Shown one piece after another: positions 35,158 through 43,362 of a DNA stretch of 64,000 bases; the first letter of the stretch is position 1; every line of letters begins with the position of its first letter. Position numbers and translations under genes: made by a program. The DNA comes from Planctomycetota bacterium. Its GTDB lineage: Bacteria; Planctomycetota; Brocadiia; Brocadiales; Brocadiaceae. The DNA lies in NCBI GenBank assembly GCA_016188675.1, contig JACPHJ010000004.1, positions 1 to 64,000 of the forward strand, in the 5' to 3' direction. A model generated the notes under the pieces. That model had not been told where the DNA came from and made no database searches. It worked only from the letters and a program-made list of their open reading frames with translations.

Positions 35158-35841
35158 ATGGGATTTACACTAGATAAAGTTGTGCCGTGGGGACGCTCCT
35201 ATGATGAATATGTCAACATGTTTGACCTTTCTGAGGACGATCTTCGGCTTCATATTATTGGCTGCGGTGACGGTCCATCTGGATTTAATGCAGAGTTAAC
35301 GATACGGGGTGGGAACGTCATCTCAGTTGATCCAATTTATGCGTTTGACGCTGCGCAGATCAGAAGCCGCATCTCAGATACATACGAAACCGTGATAGCC
35401 CAATTGCGCAAGAACAAAAGCGACTATGTTTGGGACGTCATCTCATCGCCTGAAGATCTCGGACGTATTCGCATGTCTGCAATGGATATCTTTGTATCGG
35501 ATTTCGAAACTGGAAAAGGCGAGGGACGATACATTGCTGGGGAACTACCATCATTGCCTTTTGAAAGCGGAAAATTCGACATCGCCTTGTCGTCTCATTT
35601 CCTGTTTCTGTATAGCGCCCACCTGTCAGTTGAGTTTCATCTTCAGTCTATCCAGGAGATGTTGCGTGTAGCTCACGAAGTTCGGGTGTTTCCTTTGCTC
35701 ACACTTGATGGTAAACCTTCGCCGTATCTTGACACCATAACCAGGCATTTTACTGCCCAGGGATTTATTGTTGAGTCTAAGCGCGTACCTTACGAATTCC
35801 AGCGAGGTGGTAATAAAATGTTCCTTATCAAACATGTCTAA
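35158..35841 (+). CDS. Putative SAM-dependent methyltransferase
   Basis: 227 residues with a Rossmann glycine loop LHIIGCGDGPSGFNAEL, acidic strand end VISVDPIY, and FDIALSSHFLFLY, a methyltransferase pattern. The substrate is unknown. It is flanked by GTTAGAC before and GTCTAAC after, overlapping its stop codon. Codon use and neighbours (toxin-antitoxin genes) differ from the surrounding ABC genes, which hints at later insertion into that operon. Confidence 0.65.
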   Translation: MGFTLDKVVPWGRSYDEYVNMFDLSEDDLRLHIIGCGDGPSGFNAELTIRGGNVISVDPIYAFDAAQIRSRISDTYETVIAQLRKNKSDYVWDVISSPEDLGRIRMSAMDIFVSDFETGKGEGRYIAGELPSLPFESGKFDIALSSHFLFLYSAHLSVEFHLQSIQEMLRVAHEVRVFPLLTLDGKPSPYLDTITRHFTAQGFIVESKRVPYEFQRGGNKMFLIKHV

Positions 35842-35983
35842 CCTCTTGCTCAAAACACAACAGTGCATGAAGGAGACATGGGACTATGTATTTCTGTCTT
35901 TGTTTTTCTTTCGCATGCCTCTTGACAAGGCACTTAATCTGCTACCTTTCTTTTACAATTATGGTTTACCATGAGAGTCCACA

Positions 35984-37264
35984 GTGAAATTTAATCCCAA
36001 AAAAATAATTATCTTGTCTGTTTATGTCATGGTTGGTTTATGGATTGCCTATACTTTTTTCAGAACTGGCAAAACGGATGAAGTCGTTTTCAGTATTGGG
36101 GCAGGCACAGAAGAAATCCGATTTGTGAAAAAACTGATAGAAGAATTTGAGACTAAACACCCTGCCATAAAAGTGGTCTTAAACGTCCTGCCAGCGCCCA
36201 CAGATCAGCAGCATCATTATTACATTACCACATTGGGAGCAAAAAACAAAGATATTGACGTAATGAGAATTGATACTATCTGGATAGCAGAATTTGCATC
36301 GGCCGGATGGCTTGAATCTCTGGGGAAGTATATTGACAAAGAAGACCGGGCATCTTTTATTCCGGTAACGGAAAAAACAAATGTCTTTCAGGACAACTTA
36401 TACGCCATACCCTGGAATGCCAACGTCGGCCTTTTATACTATAGAAAAGACTTATTGGAAAAGTATAATATGCATCCACCCAACACGTGGGAGGAACTTA
36501 TTGAGATATGCACAAAAATTTCGGCTTCTGAATCCATTTACGGCTATCTCTGGCAGGGAAAGCAGTATGAAGGGCTGGTGTGTAACTTTGTCGAATTTAT
36601 AGGCAGTAACAATGGCGGGATAATTGACGATGCGGGAAGGATAATCGTTGATGCCGAACAGAATAAAATTGCCTTAAATCTTATGCGCGATTTGATATGG
36701 GAATACCGTATATCTCCGCAAAATACTTACAGTGAACTTGCGGAGGAATCTTCCAGACATCTCTTCCAACAGGGGAAAGGCTTGTTTTTAAGAAACTGGA
36801 CCTATGTGTGGGAATTATGCCAGAAAGACCCGTCAATGAAAGGCAAGGTAGGTGTTTCTCAATTGCCCAAATTTTCTGATGGGAAACCAGCGTCGGTGTA
36901 TGGAGGCTGGCATCTCGCTATCAATGCGTACTCAAAGAAGAAGGAACGGGCATGGCAGTTAATCAATTTTTTAACTTCATACGAAACACAAAAAGAATTA
37001 GCTATAGATTTATCCTGGTTACCTTCGAGAAAAGCATTGTATAAAGACCCGGAACTGCTGGAGAAATTGCCTTTCCTTCCAGTCGTTGAATCGGCGTTAC
37101 AAGACGTCCAAATCAGGCCGAACGTTCCCTATTATCAATGGATTAGTGATGTTTTGCAGAAACACGTTAACAAGGCGCTGTCAAATCAAACAAGCAGCGA
37201 AGAGGCTTTAAGTTCAATAAAAGCAAAACTCGAAGGGATAAAACGTGATTTTACTGAAAACTAA
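35984..37264 (+). CDS. Carbohydrate ABC importer substrate-binding protein
   Basis: 426-residue periplasmic binding protein, tethered by an N-terminal helix (IIILSVYVMVGLWIAYTFF). Typical MalE-like features: IKVVLNVLPAPTDQ, KDIDVMRIDTIWIAEFASAGWLESL, IPWNANVGLLYYRKDLLEKY, and PASVYGGWHLAIN. It delivers sugar to the permeases, one of which follows with a 20-bp overlap. Likely sugar: trehalose or maltose (by neighbourhood). Confidence 0.88.
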   Translation: MKFNPKKIIILSVYVMVGLWIAYTFFRTGKTDEVVFSIGAGTEEIRFVKKLIEEFETKHPAIKVVLNVLPAPTDQQHHYYITTLGAKNKDIDVMRIDTIWIAEFASAGWLESLGKYIDKEDRASFIPVTEKTNVFQDNLYAIPWNANVGLLYYRKDLLEKYNMHPPNTWEELIEICTKISASESIYGYLWQGKQYEGLVCNFVEFIGSNNGGIIDDAGRIIVDAEQNKIALNLMRDLIWEYRISPQNTYSELAEESSRHLFQQGKGLFLRNWTYVWELCQKDPSMKGKVGVSQLPKFSDGKPASVYGGWHLAINAYSKKKERAWQLINFLTSYETQKELAIDLSWLPSRKALYKDPELLEKLPFLPVVESALQDVQIRPNVPYYQWISDVLQKHVNKALSNQTSSEEALSSIKAKLEGIKRDFTEN

Positions 37265-38120
37265 AATGCCGTATCTGTTTTTACTGCCTGGTATACTGCT
37301 GGTACTGGCATTTAATTTTATCCCGTTTATAGATACGCTTATACTATCGTTCAAAAATGCAAAACTCATAGTACCGGAAGAAACATTTGCAGGATTTGCT
37401 AATTATAAGGCAATTCTGACGCATTCCCGTTTTTGGTATTCCCTTTTTATTACACTCTCATTCGTATTCGTTTCAATATCCCTGGAAGCCGTTCTGGGCG
37501 TATGTCTGGGACTCATGATGAGTCAGCCTTCACCCGTTAGTAACTTTTTGAGAATCCTGATACTTATTCCATGGACAATTCCAACGGTGGTTACTGCCAG
37601 GATGTGGCAGTGGATGTTTGACTATAATTTAGGCATCATAAACTATCTCTTTCAAAATTTAGGAATAAACCAGATGAACTGGCTTGGGAAGCCATTTTTG
37701 GCATTTTTTTCAATTATCATTGCAGATGTCTGGAAGACGGCTCCCTTTGTGGCTATTATTGTCTTAGCAGGACTCTCTGCCATACCGCAGGAAATCTATA
37801 AAGCTTCTGTTGTTGACGGCGCTAATGCATGGCAAAGGTTTCGTTTCATAACATTGCCGCTACTGTTACCGGTATTGGGTGTTGCTATCCTTTTTAGGGC
37901 TATAGATGCACTCAGGATATTTGACCTTGTTTATGTACTTACTGGCGGCGGACCAGGAGGTTCAACAGAAACGTTGTCTGTTTATGCATACAAACTCTTT
38001 TTTTATAAAGGCGATTTTGGACAGGGTGCTGCCACATCTGTAATTATCCTGCTTTTAGTGGCAGGATTCGGTTATTTTTATACAAAAAAATCATTCAGTG
38101 CCAACACCGTGAAACAATAA
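37245..38120 (+). CDS. Carbohydrate ABC importer permease, MalF type
   Basis: Six-helix permease, 291 residues. The EAA motif is seen in EIYKASVVDGANAWQRFRFI. GTG start at 37245 is preferred because GAAGG lies eight bases upstream and it overlaps the binding protein by 20 bp; an ATG at 37266 is possible. Partner of the MalG-type permease at 31753. Confidence 0.88.
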   Translation: MILLKTKMPYLFLLPGILLVLAFNFIPFIDTLILSFKNAKLIVPEETFAGFANYKAILTHSRFWYSLFITLSFVFVSISLEAVLGVCLGLMMSQPSPVSNFLRILILIPWTIPTVVTARMWQWMFDYNLGIINYLFQNLGINQMNWLGKPFLAFFSIIIADVWKTAPFVAIIVLAGLSAIPQEIYKASVVDGANAWQRFRFITLPLLLPVLGVAILFRAIDALRIFDLVYVLTGGGPGGSTETLSVYAYKLFFYKGDFGQGAATSVIILLLVAGFGYFYTKKSFSANTVKQ

Positions 38121-38162
38121 GATGTGAAGTGACACACTGATGTAAGGAATTTCAAATCGACT

Positions 38163-38325
38163 GTAGTGGCAAGGCGCGCCTTGCCACTACGCTGTTATAA
38201 AAAGTCGCCGTAAGCCTATTCAACATTGAATTTCAAAGTAGAGACGGGTTTTAAACCTGTCTCTACACTTGATGTATGGAAATTTTAATCCGGCAATGTA
38301 GTGGCAATTCATGAATTGCCACTAC
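38163..38325. repeat. Three dispersed palindromes in a row
   Basis: At 38163-38190 the perfect GTAGTGGCAAGGCG palindrome, at 38238-38266 the GTAGAGAC palindrome, and at 38298-38325 the GTAGTGGCAATTCATGAATT palindrome. Each is preceded by a GGAATTTCA or GAATTTCA-like word. All sit in a 288-bp gap before treZ. Confidence 0.8.
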
Positions 38326-38408
38326 AAAAATATAAATCGCCGAAGGCTTAATTTGTACGCTGTATTTCGAAAGATTAAACATATTTCCAACAGGGATAAC
38401 TTAAAATA

Positions 38409-40235
38409 ATGAAAATTGGGGTAAATTATATAAGCAATGACAGGTGCGAATTCAATGTCTGGGCTCCTTTTCTCAGTAAAGTAGCGGTAAAGATAATTTC
38501 GCCCGAAGAAAGAGTTATTCCTATGGAAAAGGATAATGAAGGATACTGGAAGACTATCACCGGAGGTGTTATCCCTGCTACAAAATATTTTTTTCTTCTC
38601 GACGACGAAAAGGAGAGAGCCGATCCGGCTTCACATTATCAACCTGAAGGGGTTCACGGAGCGTCTCAAGTTGTCGACCATAGTGCATTTTTATGGTCAG
38701 ACGGAAGTTGGCAGGGGATTCCATTAAGCGAGATGATAATTTATGAACTTCATGTTGGTACGTTTACGCCGGATGGGACTTTTGACGCAATAATTCCCCG
38801 TCTCGACGAACTGAGAGATATCGGAATAAATGCTTTAGAAATAATGCCGATTGCCCAATTTCCCGGCGACAGGAATTGGGGCTACGATGGTGTTTATCCT
38901 TATGCAGTCCAGCACTCCTACGGTGGTCCCGAAGGATTTAAACATCTGGTAAATGAGTGTCATAAAAGAGGGATAGCAGTGATTCTGGACGTAGTTTATA
39001 ACCATCTTGGGCCTGAAGGCAATTATCTGAGGGATTTTGGGCCTTACTTTACTGACAAGTATAAAACCCCGTGGGGTGACGCAATAAATTTCGACGATGC
39101 CTATTCCAACGAGGTAAGAAACTTTTTTATAGAAAATGCCATTCATTGGTTCAGGCATTATCACGTGGATGGACTTCGTCTCGATGCAATTCATGCCATA
39201 TTTGATATGGGGGCAAAACACTTTCTCCATGAGCTTTCGGAAAGGGTTGAAGCATTTTCTCAAAAAGAGGACAGGAAATTTTTCCTCGTTGCAGAAAGCG
39301 ACCTGAACGATTCCCGCATTGTGATACCAAGGGAATCTGGAGGACATGGTATTGATGGAATGTGGTGCGACGACTTCCATCACTCGCTCCATACCCTTCT
39401 CACCGGTGAAGACAGGGGATATTATCGTGATTTCGGAACGATTGGGCATCTGGCAAAGTCTATAAGAGAGGGTTTTGTCTATGCGGGAGGGTATTCGGAG
39501 TTCCGGAAGAGAAACCATGGTAATTCCTCACGGGAGGTACCTGCGCGACAAATGGTAGTTTTTTAACAGAATCACGACCAGACAGGCAACAGGATGCTTG
39601 GGGAAAGGCTCAGCGCCCTAGTGTCATTTGAGTCGTTGAAGCTTGCTGCCGGGGCGGTGATATTTTCTCCTTATATTCCCATTCTCTTTATGGGTGAGGA
39701 ATACGGGGAGGATTCACCTTTTCTTTATTTTGTAAGCCATTCCGATATCCCCCTTATTGAAGCGGTGCGACAGGGAAGGAAAAGGGAATTCAGCGAGTTT
39801 AAATGGCAGGGAGAACCCCCAGACCCGCAGAGCGCTGAGACATTCCTGAAATCAAAAATAAACTGGGAAAAAAGATTTGAAGGCAATCACAAGGTTTTAT
39901 TAAACTTTTATAAGGAACTGATAACATTACGAAAAACAACTCCTGCCCTTTCGTATCCCGATAAAACGCGTCTTGCAGTGGACGGGCTTGAAGAGAAAAA
40001 AATAGTATTCATGAGAAGGTGGAAAGACTCCAGCCATGTATTTATTATTTTTAATTTCAACAATTCTGATGTTAAAATTATTCCACCAATTCCTGAAGGG
40101 AGATGGAGTAAAGTGGTAGATTCTTCAGAGCAGCGATGGAATGGTTCCGGTTCTCTCCTTTCATATGAGCTTGTCCCCGGCAATGAAATAACAATGAGAG
40201 GGAGGAGTTTTGTCATCTATTGCAAGGGCGTTTGA
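38409..40235 (+). pseudogene. treZ: Malto-oligosyltrehalose trehalohydrolase interrupted by one in-frame TAA
   Basis: Releases trehalose from malto-oligosyltrehalose made by TreY. The frame gives all of TreZ: beta-sandwich start (CEFNVWAPF), ELHVGTFTPDGTF, WGYDGVYPYAVQHSYGGPEG, DVVYNHLGPEGNYL, Asp259 nucleophile in HVDGLRLDAIHAI, Glu296 in VAESDLND, and after the break QNHDQTGNRMLG and FMGEEYGED. Codon 386 (39564-39566) is TAA, between QMVVF and QNHDQ; the frame is unbroken on both sides and total length would be about 608 residues, normal for TreZ. Without readthrough only a 385-residue N-terminal piece is made, lacking a catalytic Asp of the NHDQ motif. Confidence 0.88.
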
Positions 40236-40429
40236 TCAACTACCGGCAGCTTTGATACCGCTTTGAAGGCATTCTGAAGTAATTTTGTCATCATTTTACC
40301 TCTTTCTTTGGTTGCAGTCCGCGTGCTGATAATACGTATTGTTTTTTCCCTCTCGGCATGCGCTACTACAAGTAGACGACCACGAAAAGAGTAGCCGATG
40401 GTTATTAACCTTTCCTCGGCATCTGAATG
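40218..40429 (-). pseudogene. Remnant of a BrnT-type toxin joined to an antitoxin-like start
   Basis: Directly after the DUF2283 stop, in the same frame, the sequence reads HSDAEERLITIGYSFRGRL and then LVVAHAEREKTIRIISTRT, which matches the C-terminal half of BrnT (DUF497) toxins. It then continues ATKERGK and MMTKLLQNAFKAVSKLP, like the start of a small antitoxin. No start codon and no N-terminal half of BrnT remain. It overlaps the end of treZ on the other strand. Confidence 0.6.
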
Positions 40430-40648
40430 TTATGCCATAATCTTTTTGATTTCAGACGGCAATCTATTAATAATAAGTTCCTTTAATTTTACTTTACTGC
40501 TGGCATTGTCTATATCAATGCCTACTAATTTTCCCTCATCATCGTAATCAAGCACTATACCTTCTGAAATTTCCATGCTTTCAACACTTGTTTTTTCTGA
40601 AAGGTCGATATAAAGAGAATCAGTTTCGGGATAGTATGCTAATTTCAT
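40430..40648 (-). CDS. DUF2283-family protein
   Basis: 72 residues: MKLAYYPETDSLYIDLSEK, VESMEISEGIVLDYDDEGKL and VGIDIDNASSK, typical of DUF2283. Often found next to toxin-like or DUF4258-like genes. The ATG overlaps the stop of the partner gene upstream as ATGA, so the pair was coupled. Stop codon lies within GCATAAC. Confidence 0.82.
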   Translation of the reverse strand: MKLAYYPETDSLYIDLSEKTSVESMEISEGIVLDYDDEGKLVGIDIDNASSKVKLKELIINRLPSEIKKIMA

Positions 40649-40887
40649 GGTTTAAACCTCCTGTCCGGAAATGCATTATGAATAGTTTATTTATCCTCAA
40701 GGGTAATGACGTGTAATATTTTTCCTCCAAGTTCTGATATCGAACCCCAAAACCTGAACCGATTATGTTCTTGAGGTTCAACTTTAATCGGATTTTCAAT
40801 AACTTGAATACACCATTCTTTCTTGAGCTATGGACACTTCCTGATTACCTCGTTTTCAAAATATTCAGTGAATTTATATTTGTCCAT
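40645..40887 (-). pseudogene. Partner gene of DUF2283 with two in-frame stops
   Basis: The 81-codon frame starts MDKYKFTEYFENEVIRKCP, then TAG, then LKKEWCIQVIENPIKVEPQE and FRFWGSISELGGKILHV with ITLEDK, then TAA, then TIHNAFPDRRFKP. This is the small protein family usually encoded just before DUF2283 (DUF4258-like). Both stops replace single codons; the frame is otherwise intact and ends in the ATGA overlap. Confidence 0.7.
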
Positions 40888-40920
40888 TTACCAATATATT
40901 TTCATCTACATTTTTTTATG

Positions 40921-41055
40921 GCATAACGCCACGGATCACTGACGAGAGGCACTGCCAAAACATAATAGAGCCGAAAGTCGGTTCGCAGAATGAATACATC
41001 GCCTGCCCAAAAAGTGTCCTGTGCCTCTCGTTCATGTGCATCCGGTTGTTATGTG
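40921..41055 (-). other. attC-like recombination site (integron cassette site)
   Basis: On the minus strand the TIGR02391 gene ends and is followed within a few bases by CATAACAACCGGATGCAC, an arm ending GAACGAGAGGCAC, a 68-base loop, then GTGCCTCTCGTCAGTGATCC and GTGGCGTTATGC. The arms pair almost fully (about 30 bp) with unpaired bases at GATGCAC versus GATCAC, which resembles the extrahelical bases of attC sites. Ends resemble the cassette cores (xxxTAAC and GTTATGC). The next gene starts 34 bases later. No integrase is seen in the window. Confidence 0.55.
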
Positions 41056-41061
41056 TTTTTC

Positions 41062-41760
41062 TTAAATTGCCAAAGTTTCTTTACCTAAATTAGTTAACTG
41101 AAAACATCCTAGTTCATCTGGTTCAAAGGCAGCATCATTAAGCCTGTCCAACTCATTAGCAATATAGGATTCTGAGATATATTCAACCAAACCTGTTTCA
41201 ATTACTGCTTGCAGTTGAGATTCGGTAAAACCTTTAGATATTAAATCTTCATAGAAACCATCACAAACATGGTCTGGCAAAATATTACCATTAAGAAATT
41301 TGAGTAAATTAAATATCTGATCTTTATTTTTGAATGTGCCACTCTGAACGAGCCCATCTAAGCCACCAATATCTGAAAAGCTTATATCAGATGCCCCTAT
41401 TAAGTCGAGTAATTCGCTGGCGAGTACTAATATTCTACGGCTGACGAGCGGATCTACTCTTGCTCCATCATGAGCTGTGTAATTACGGTAATATGAAAAT
41501 GCTCCGACAAATAGTCCCTCTGCTTGCTCTTGAAGTTCATCTCCGAACGGCACTCTGAGTTTAATGCTCTTTCCATTACCAAATAGACTCTTTACCAATC
41601 TAACCCCGTACTTATTTTTTATGCCTGATTTTTCTTTGAGAGCTAATTCAACCTGCGTCATTGCTTCATATGCAGCATGTTTATAATGTCCGTCATCAAT
41701 GAGCTTCTTGCAATGAGTCAAAATTCTTGGATGTAGAAGTTCATCAATATTTAAAGACAT
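41062..41760 (-). CDS. TIGR02391 family protein (HEPN-like)
   Basis: 232 residues. Residues 1-125 match the TIGR02391 domain: ILTHCKKLIDDGHYKHAAYEAM, VELALKEKSGIKNKYG and AFSYYRNYTAHDGARVDPL. The RNYTAHDG motif recalls the R-x4-6-H of HEPN RNases, found in toxin and anti-phage proteins. The C-terminal 100 residues are unassigned. A cassette-like gene directly upstream of the attC-like site. Confidence 0.75.
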   Translation of the reverse strand: MSLNIDELLHPRILTHCKKLIDDGHYKHAAYEAMTQVELALKEKSGIKNKYGVRLVKSLFGNGKSIKLRVPFGDELQEQAEGLFVGAFSYYRNYTAHDGARVDPLVSRRILVLASELLDLIGASDISFSDIGGLDGLVQSGTFKNKDQIFNLLKFLNGNILPDHVCDGFYEDLISKGFTESQLQAVIETGLVEYISESYIANELDRLNDAAFEPDELGCFQLTNLGKETLAI

Positions 41761-41957
41761 GGTGATATCCTATTATTCGTAACACATAACATTTATTTTT
41801 CTCTTTATTCTATAAATGCCGTCATTCTATGTTTTGCTAAATTAGCAATCAAGCAAAAATCGGTGAAATTGAGTTGAAATATGGGGTATACTTCTACAAT
41901 GTAACGCTAAATTTATTAATATGTGGAACGCGCTTGAAACACGGACAAGGGATGCAC

Positions 41958-42290
41958 TCAGGCATGTGAGGTCTCCTTCTCTTTTTCGTAGAACACAACG
42001 CCGATGCGCCGGATGTGGTCAATCACATCCTGGTCGCTAATTTGCCGAAAAATGGACAGGTCGAAGGTGTAGGGCATGAGCAGGTCGTCTATCTCGTCCA
42101 TGATGCGGTAGAGAATATCGAGTGTTAAATCCTCCCCGCCGTGTAGGGTCAGATCAATGTCGGAGCCGTTCTTAAAGTTGCCTTTGGCGCGTGAGCCATA
42201 CAGCATGGCCTTTTCCACCTGTGGGTATTTGGTAAACACGCCACAGATTTTTTGGATGGTTGTTTCTTTCAAACCGAAGCGCAGGGTCAT
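41958..42290 (-). CDS. MNT-type nucleotidyltransferase (antitoxin-like)
   Basis: 110 residues with the minimal nucleotidyltransferase motif MLYGSRAKGNFKNGSDIDLTL (GSRAKG and D-x-D). Such proteins pair with a HEPN-type partner, here the gene just upstream with a four-base overlap; they AMPylate and silence the partner in MNT-HEPN toxin-antitoxin systems. Confidence 0.88.
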   Translation of the reverse strand: MTLRFGLKETTIQKICGVFTKYPQVEKAMLYGSRAKGNFKNGSDIDLTLHGGEDLTLDILYRIMDEIDDLLMPYTFDLSIFRQISDQDVIDHIRRIGVVFYEKEKETSHA

Positions 42291-42709
42291 TCCTGCTCCT
42301 TTTTCAATTTTTGCATGCGGGCATGAAAATCTGAAAATTCGGTAAAGTAGGAATGTATGACGGCAGACACGATCGCCGTTGCTGTCTCTTCATTGTAAGT
42401 ATGCGATGTCAGGTTGCGGCTTTCAATCATTTTCATCCACGCTTCCCCGTTTTCAATCAAGCCTGTTTTAAAGGCTTCTCGCGTTGCATCTTTTGAACCA
42501 TATAGTTTTTTGGCGCCACGCTCCTCCAGAAAATCTTTCAAGGTATTCCATGCCATTTCATGAGTATATTCAAAAGCCTGGATCAGCCCTTGTTCTTCAA
42601 GTTTTGAAAGTTTACGTTGTCCCGACAGTTCTATGGCTTCTTTCAATTGGGCAAATGCCTTGCTGAAGTGGTTGAAGCGTTGAATCCAACGGATGTCTTG
42701 TACGCTCAT
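42287..42709 (-). CDS. HI0074-type nucleotidyltransferase-substrate-binding (HEPN) protein
   Basis: 140 residues: RWIQRFNHFSKAFAQLKEAI, EEQGLIQAFEYTHEMAWNTL, KDFLEERGAKKLYGSKDATRE and ESRNLTSHTYNEETA. The RNLTSHTY is the R-x4-H motif of HEPN proteins. Partner of the downstream nucleotidyltransferase; together a likely HEPN-MNT pair. Confidence 0.88.
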   Translation of the reverse strand: MSVQDIRWIQRFNHFSKAFAQLKEAIELSGQRKLSKLEEQGLIQAFEYTHEMAWNTLKDFLEERGAKKLYGSKDATREAFKTGLIENGEAWMKMIESRNLTSHTYNEETATAIVSAVIHSYFTEFSDFHARMQKLKKEQE

Positions 42710-43362
42710 AGGGTGTCTCCGTAGAATGCCTTGTTCAACTTTTTCAAATGCATCTCCTTCTGTTTTGAATGGACTGCGTCTATTTTAGAATATTAAATTT
42801 ATTTCTCAATAGTATTTTTTGTGATAATTGTTTATCAGCATTAATAATGATATAAGTAATTGGTTTTGAAATCATCTTGATTTATTAAATAATAGACACG
42901 GCTTGAGGAAATTTCTTGAGTATCTTAAAAAGGTTAGTTAGTATTTGTGCTGGCTTGTGCTGGAAATGATTGAAGCAGATAGAATCGATTGAGCCTATTA
43001 AAATAGGCTGCCTTTGGCAGCAACTTTTTATATACACGGCAAATGCCGGTAAAAACAACCCCCTAACCCCCTTTATTAAGGGGGATTTCCTCAATTCCCC
43101 CTTAGAAAAGGGGGATTCAGGGGGTTGTCAGGCGAGCGATAACAAACATTGAAATTCCTATACATTAAATTAGGTTGGGGTTTAAAAGGCAAAACCCAAC
43201 GACTTTTTTACACACCCCATCCCCTCTTGAGAGGGGTAGGGGTGTGTTTGTTAACTGCTTAATTAAAAAAGATTGAAATTCCTGAACATCAATGTAAAAC
43301 AGGAAACCAGTTATAAACTTGAACTCGCGGGTGTGTATGGGAAAACGTAAGGAGATTTATTA
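42710..43362. repeat. 650-bp gene-free region with hairpin elements
   Basis: First half AT-rich with nothing recognised. At 43055-43128 a paired hairpin of CCCCCTT/AAGGGGG type bounded by ACAACCCCC and GGGGGTTGT, closely like 30878-30961. At about 43170-43190 GGTTGGGGTTTAAAAGG facing CAAAACCCAAC. At 43211-43250 a CACACCCC...GGGGTGTG hairpin, then TTGAAATTCCTGAACATCAA. No gene supported. Confidence 0.65.

Noticed and set aside
35133-35842. Treating the methyltransferase as a proven integron cassette
   Set aside because: GTTAGAC and GTCTAAC heptamers are present, but no matching palindromic arms of attC size were found there.
38409-40887. Stop codon reassignment (TAA/TAG read as sense) to explain treZ and the DUF2283 partner
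   Set aside because: TAA and TAG end many intact genes in the window, including overlapping operon genes, so general reassignment is not plausible.
30878-43128. CRISPR array from repeated CCCCCTT hairpins
   Set aside because: Copies are far apart, inverted and unequally spaced; no regular spacers and no cas genes.
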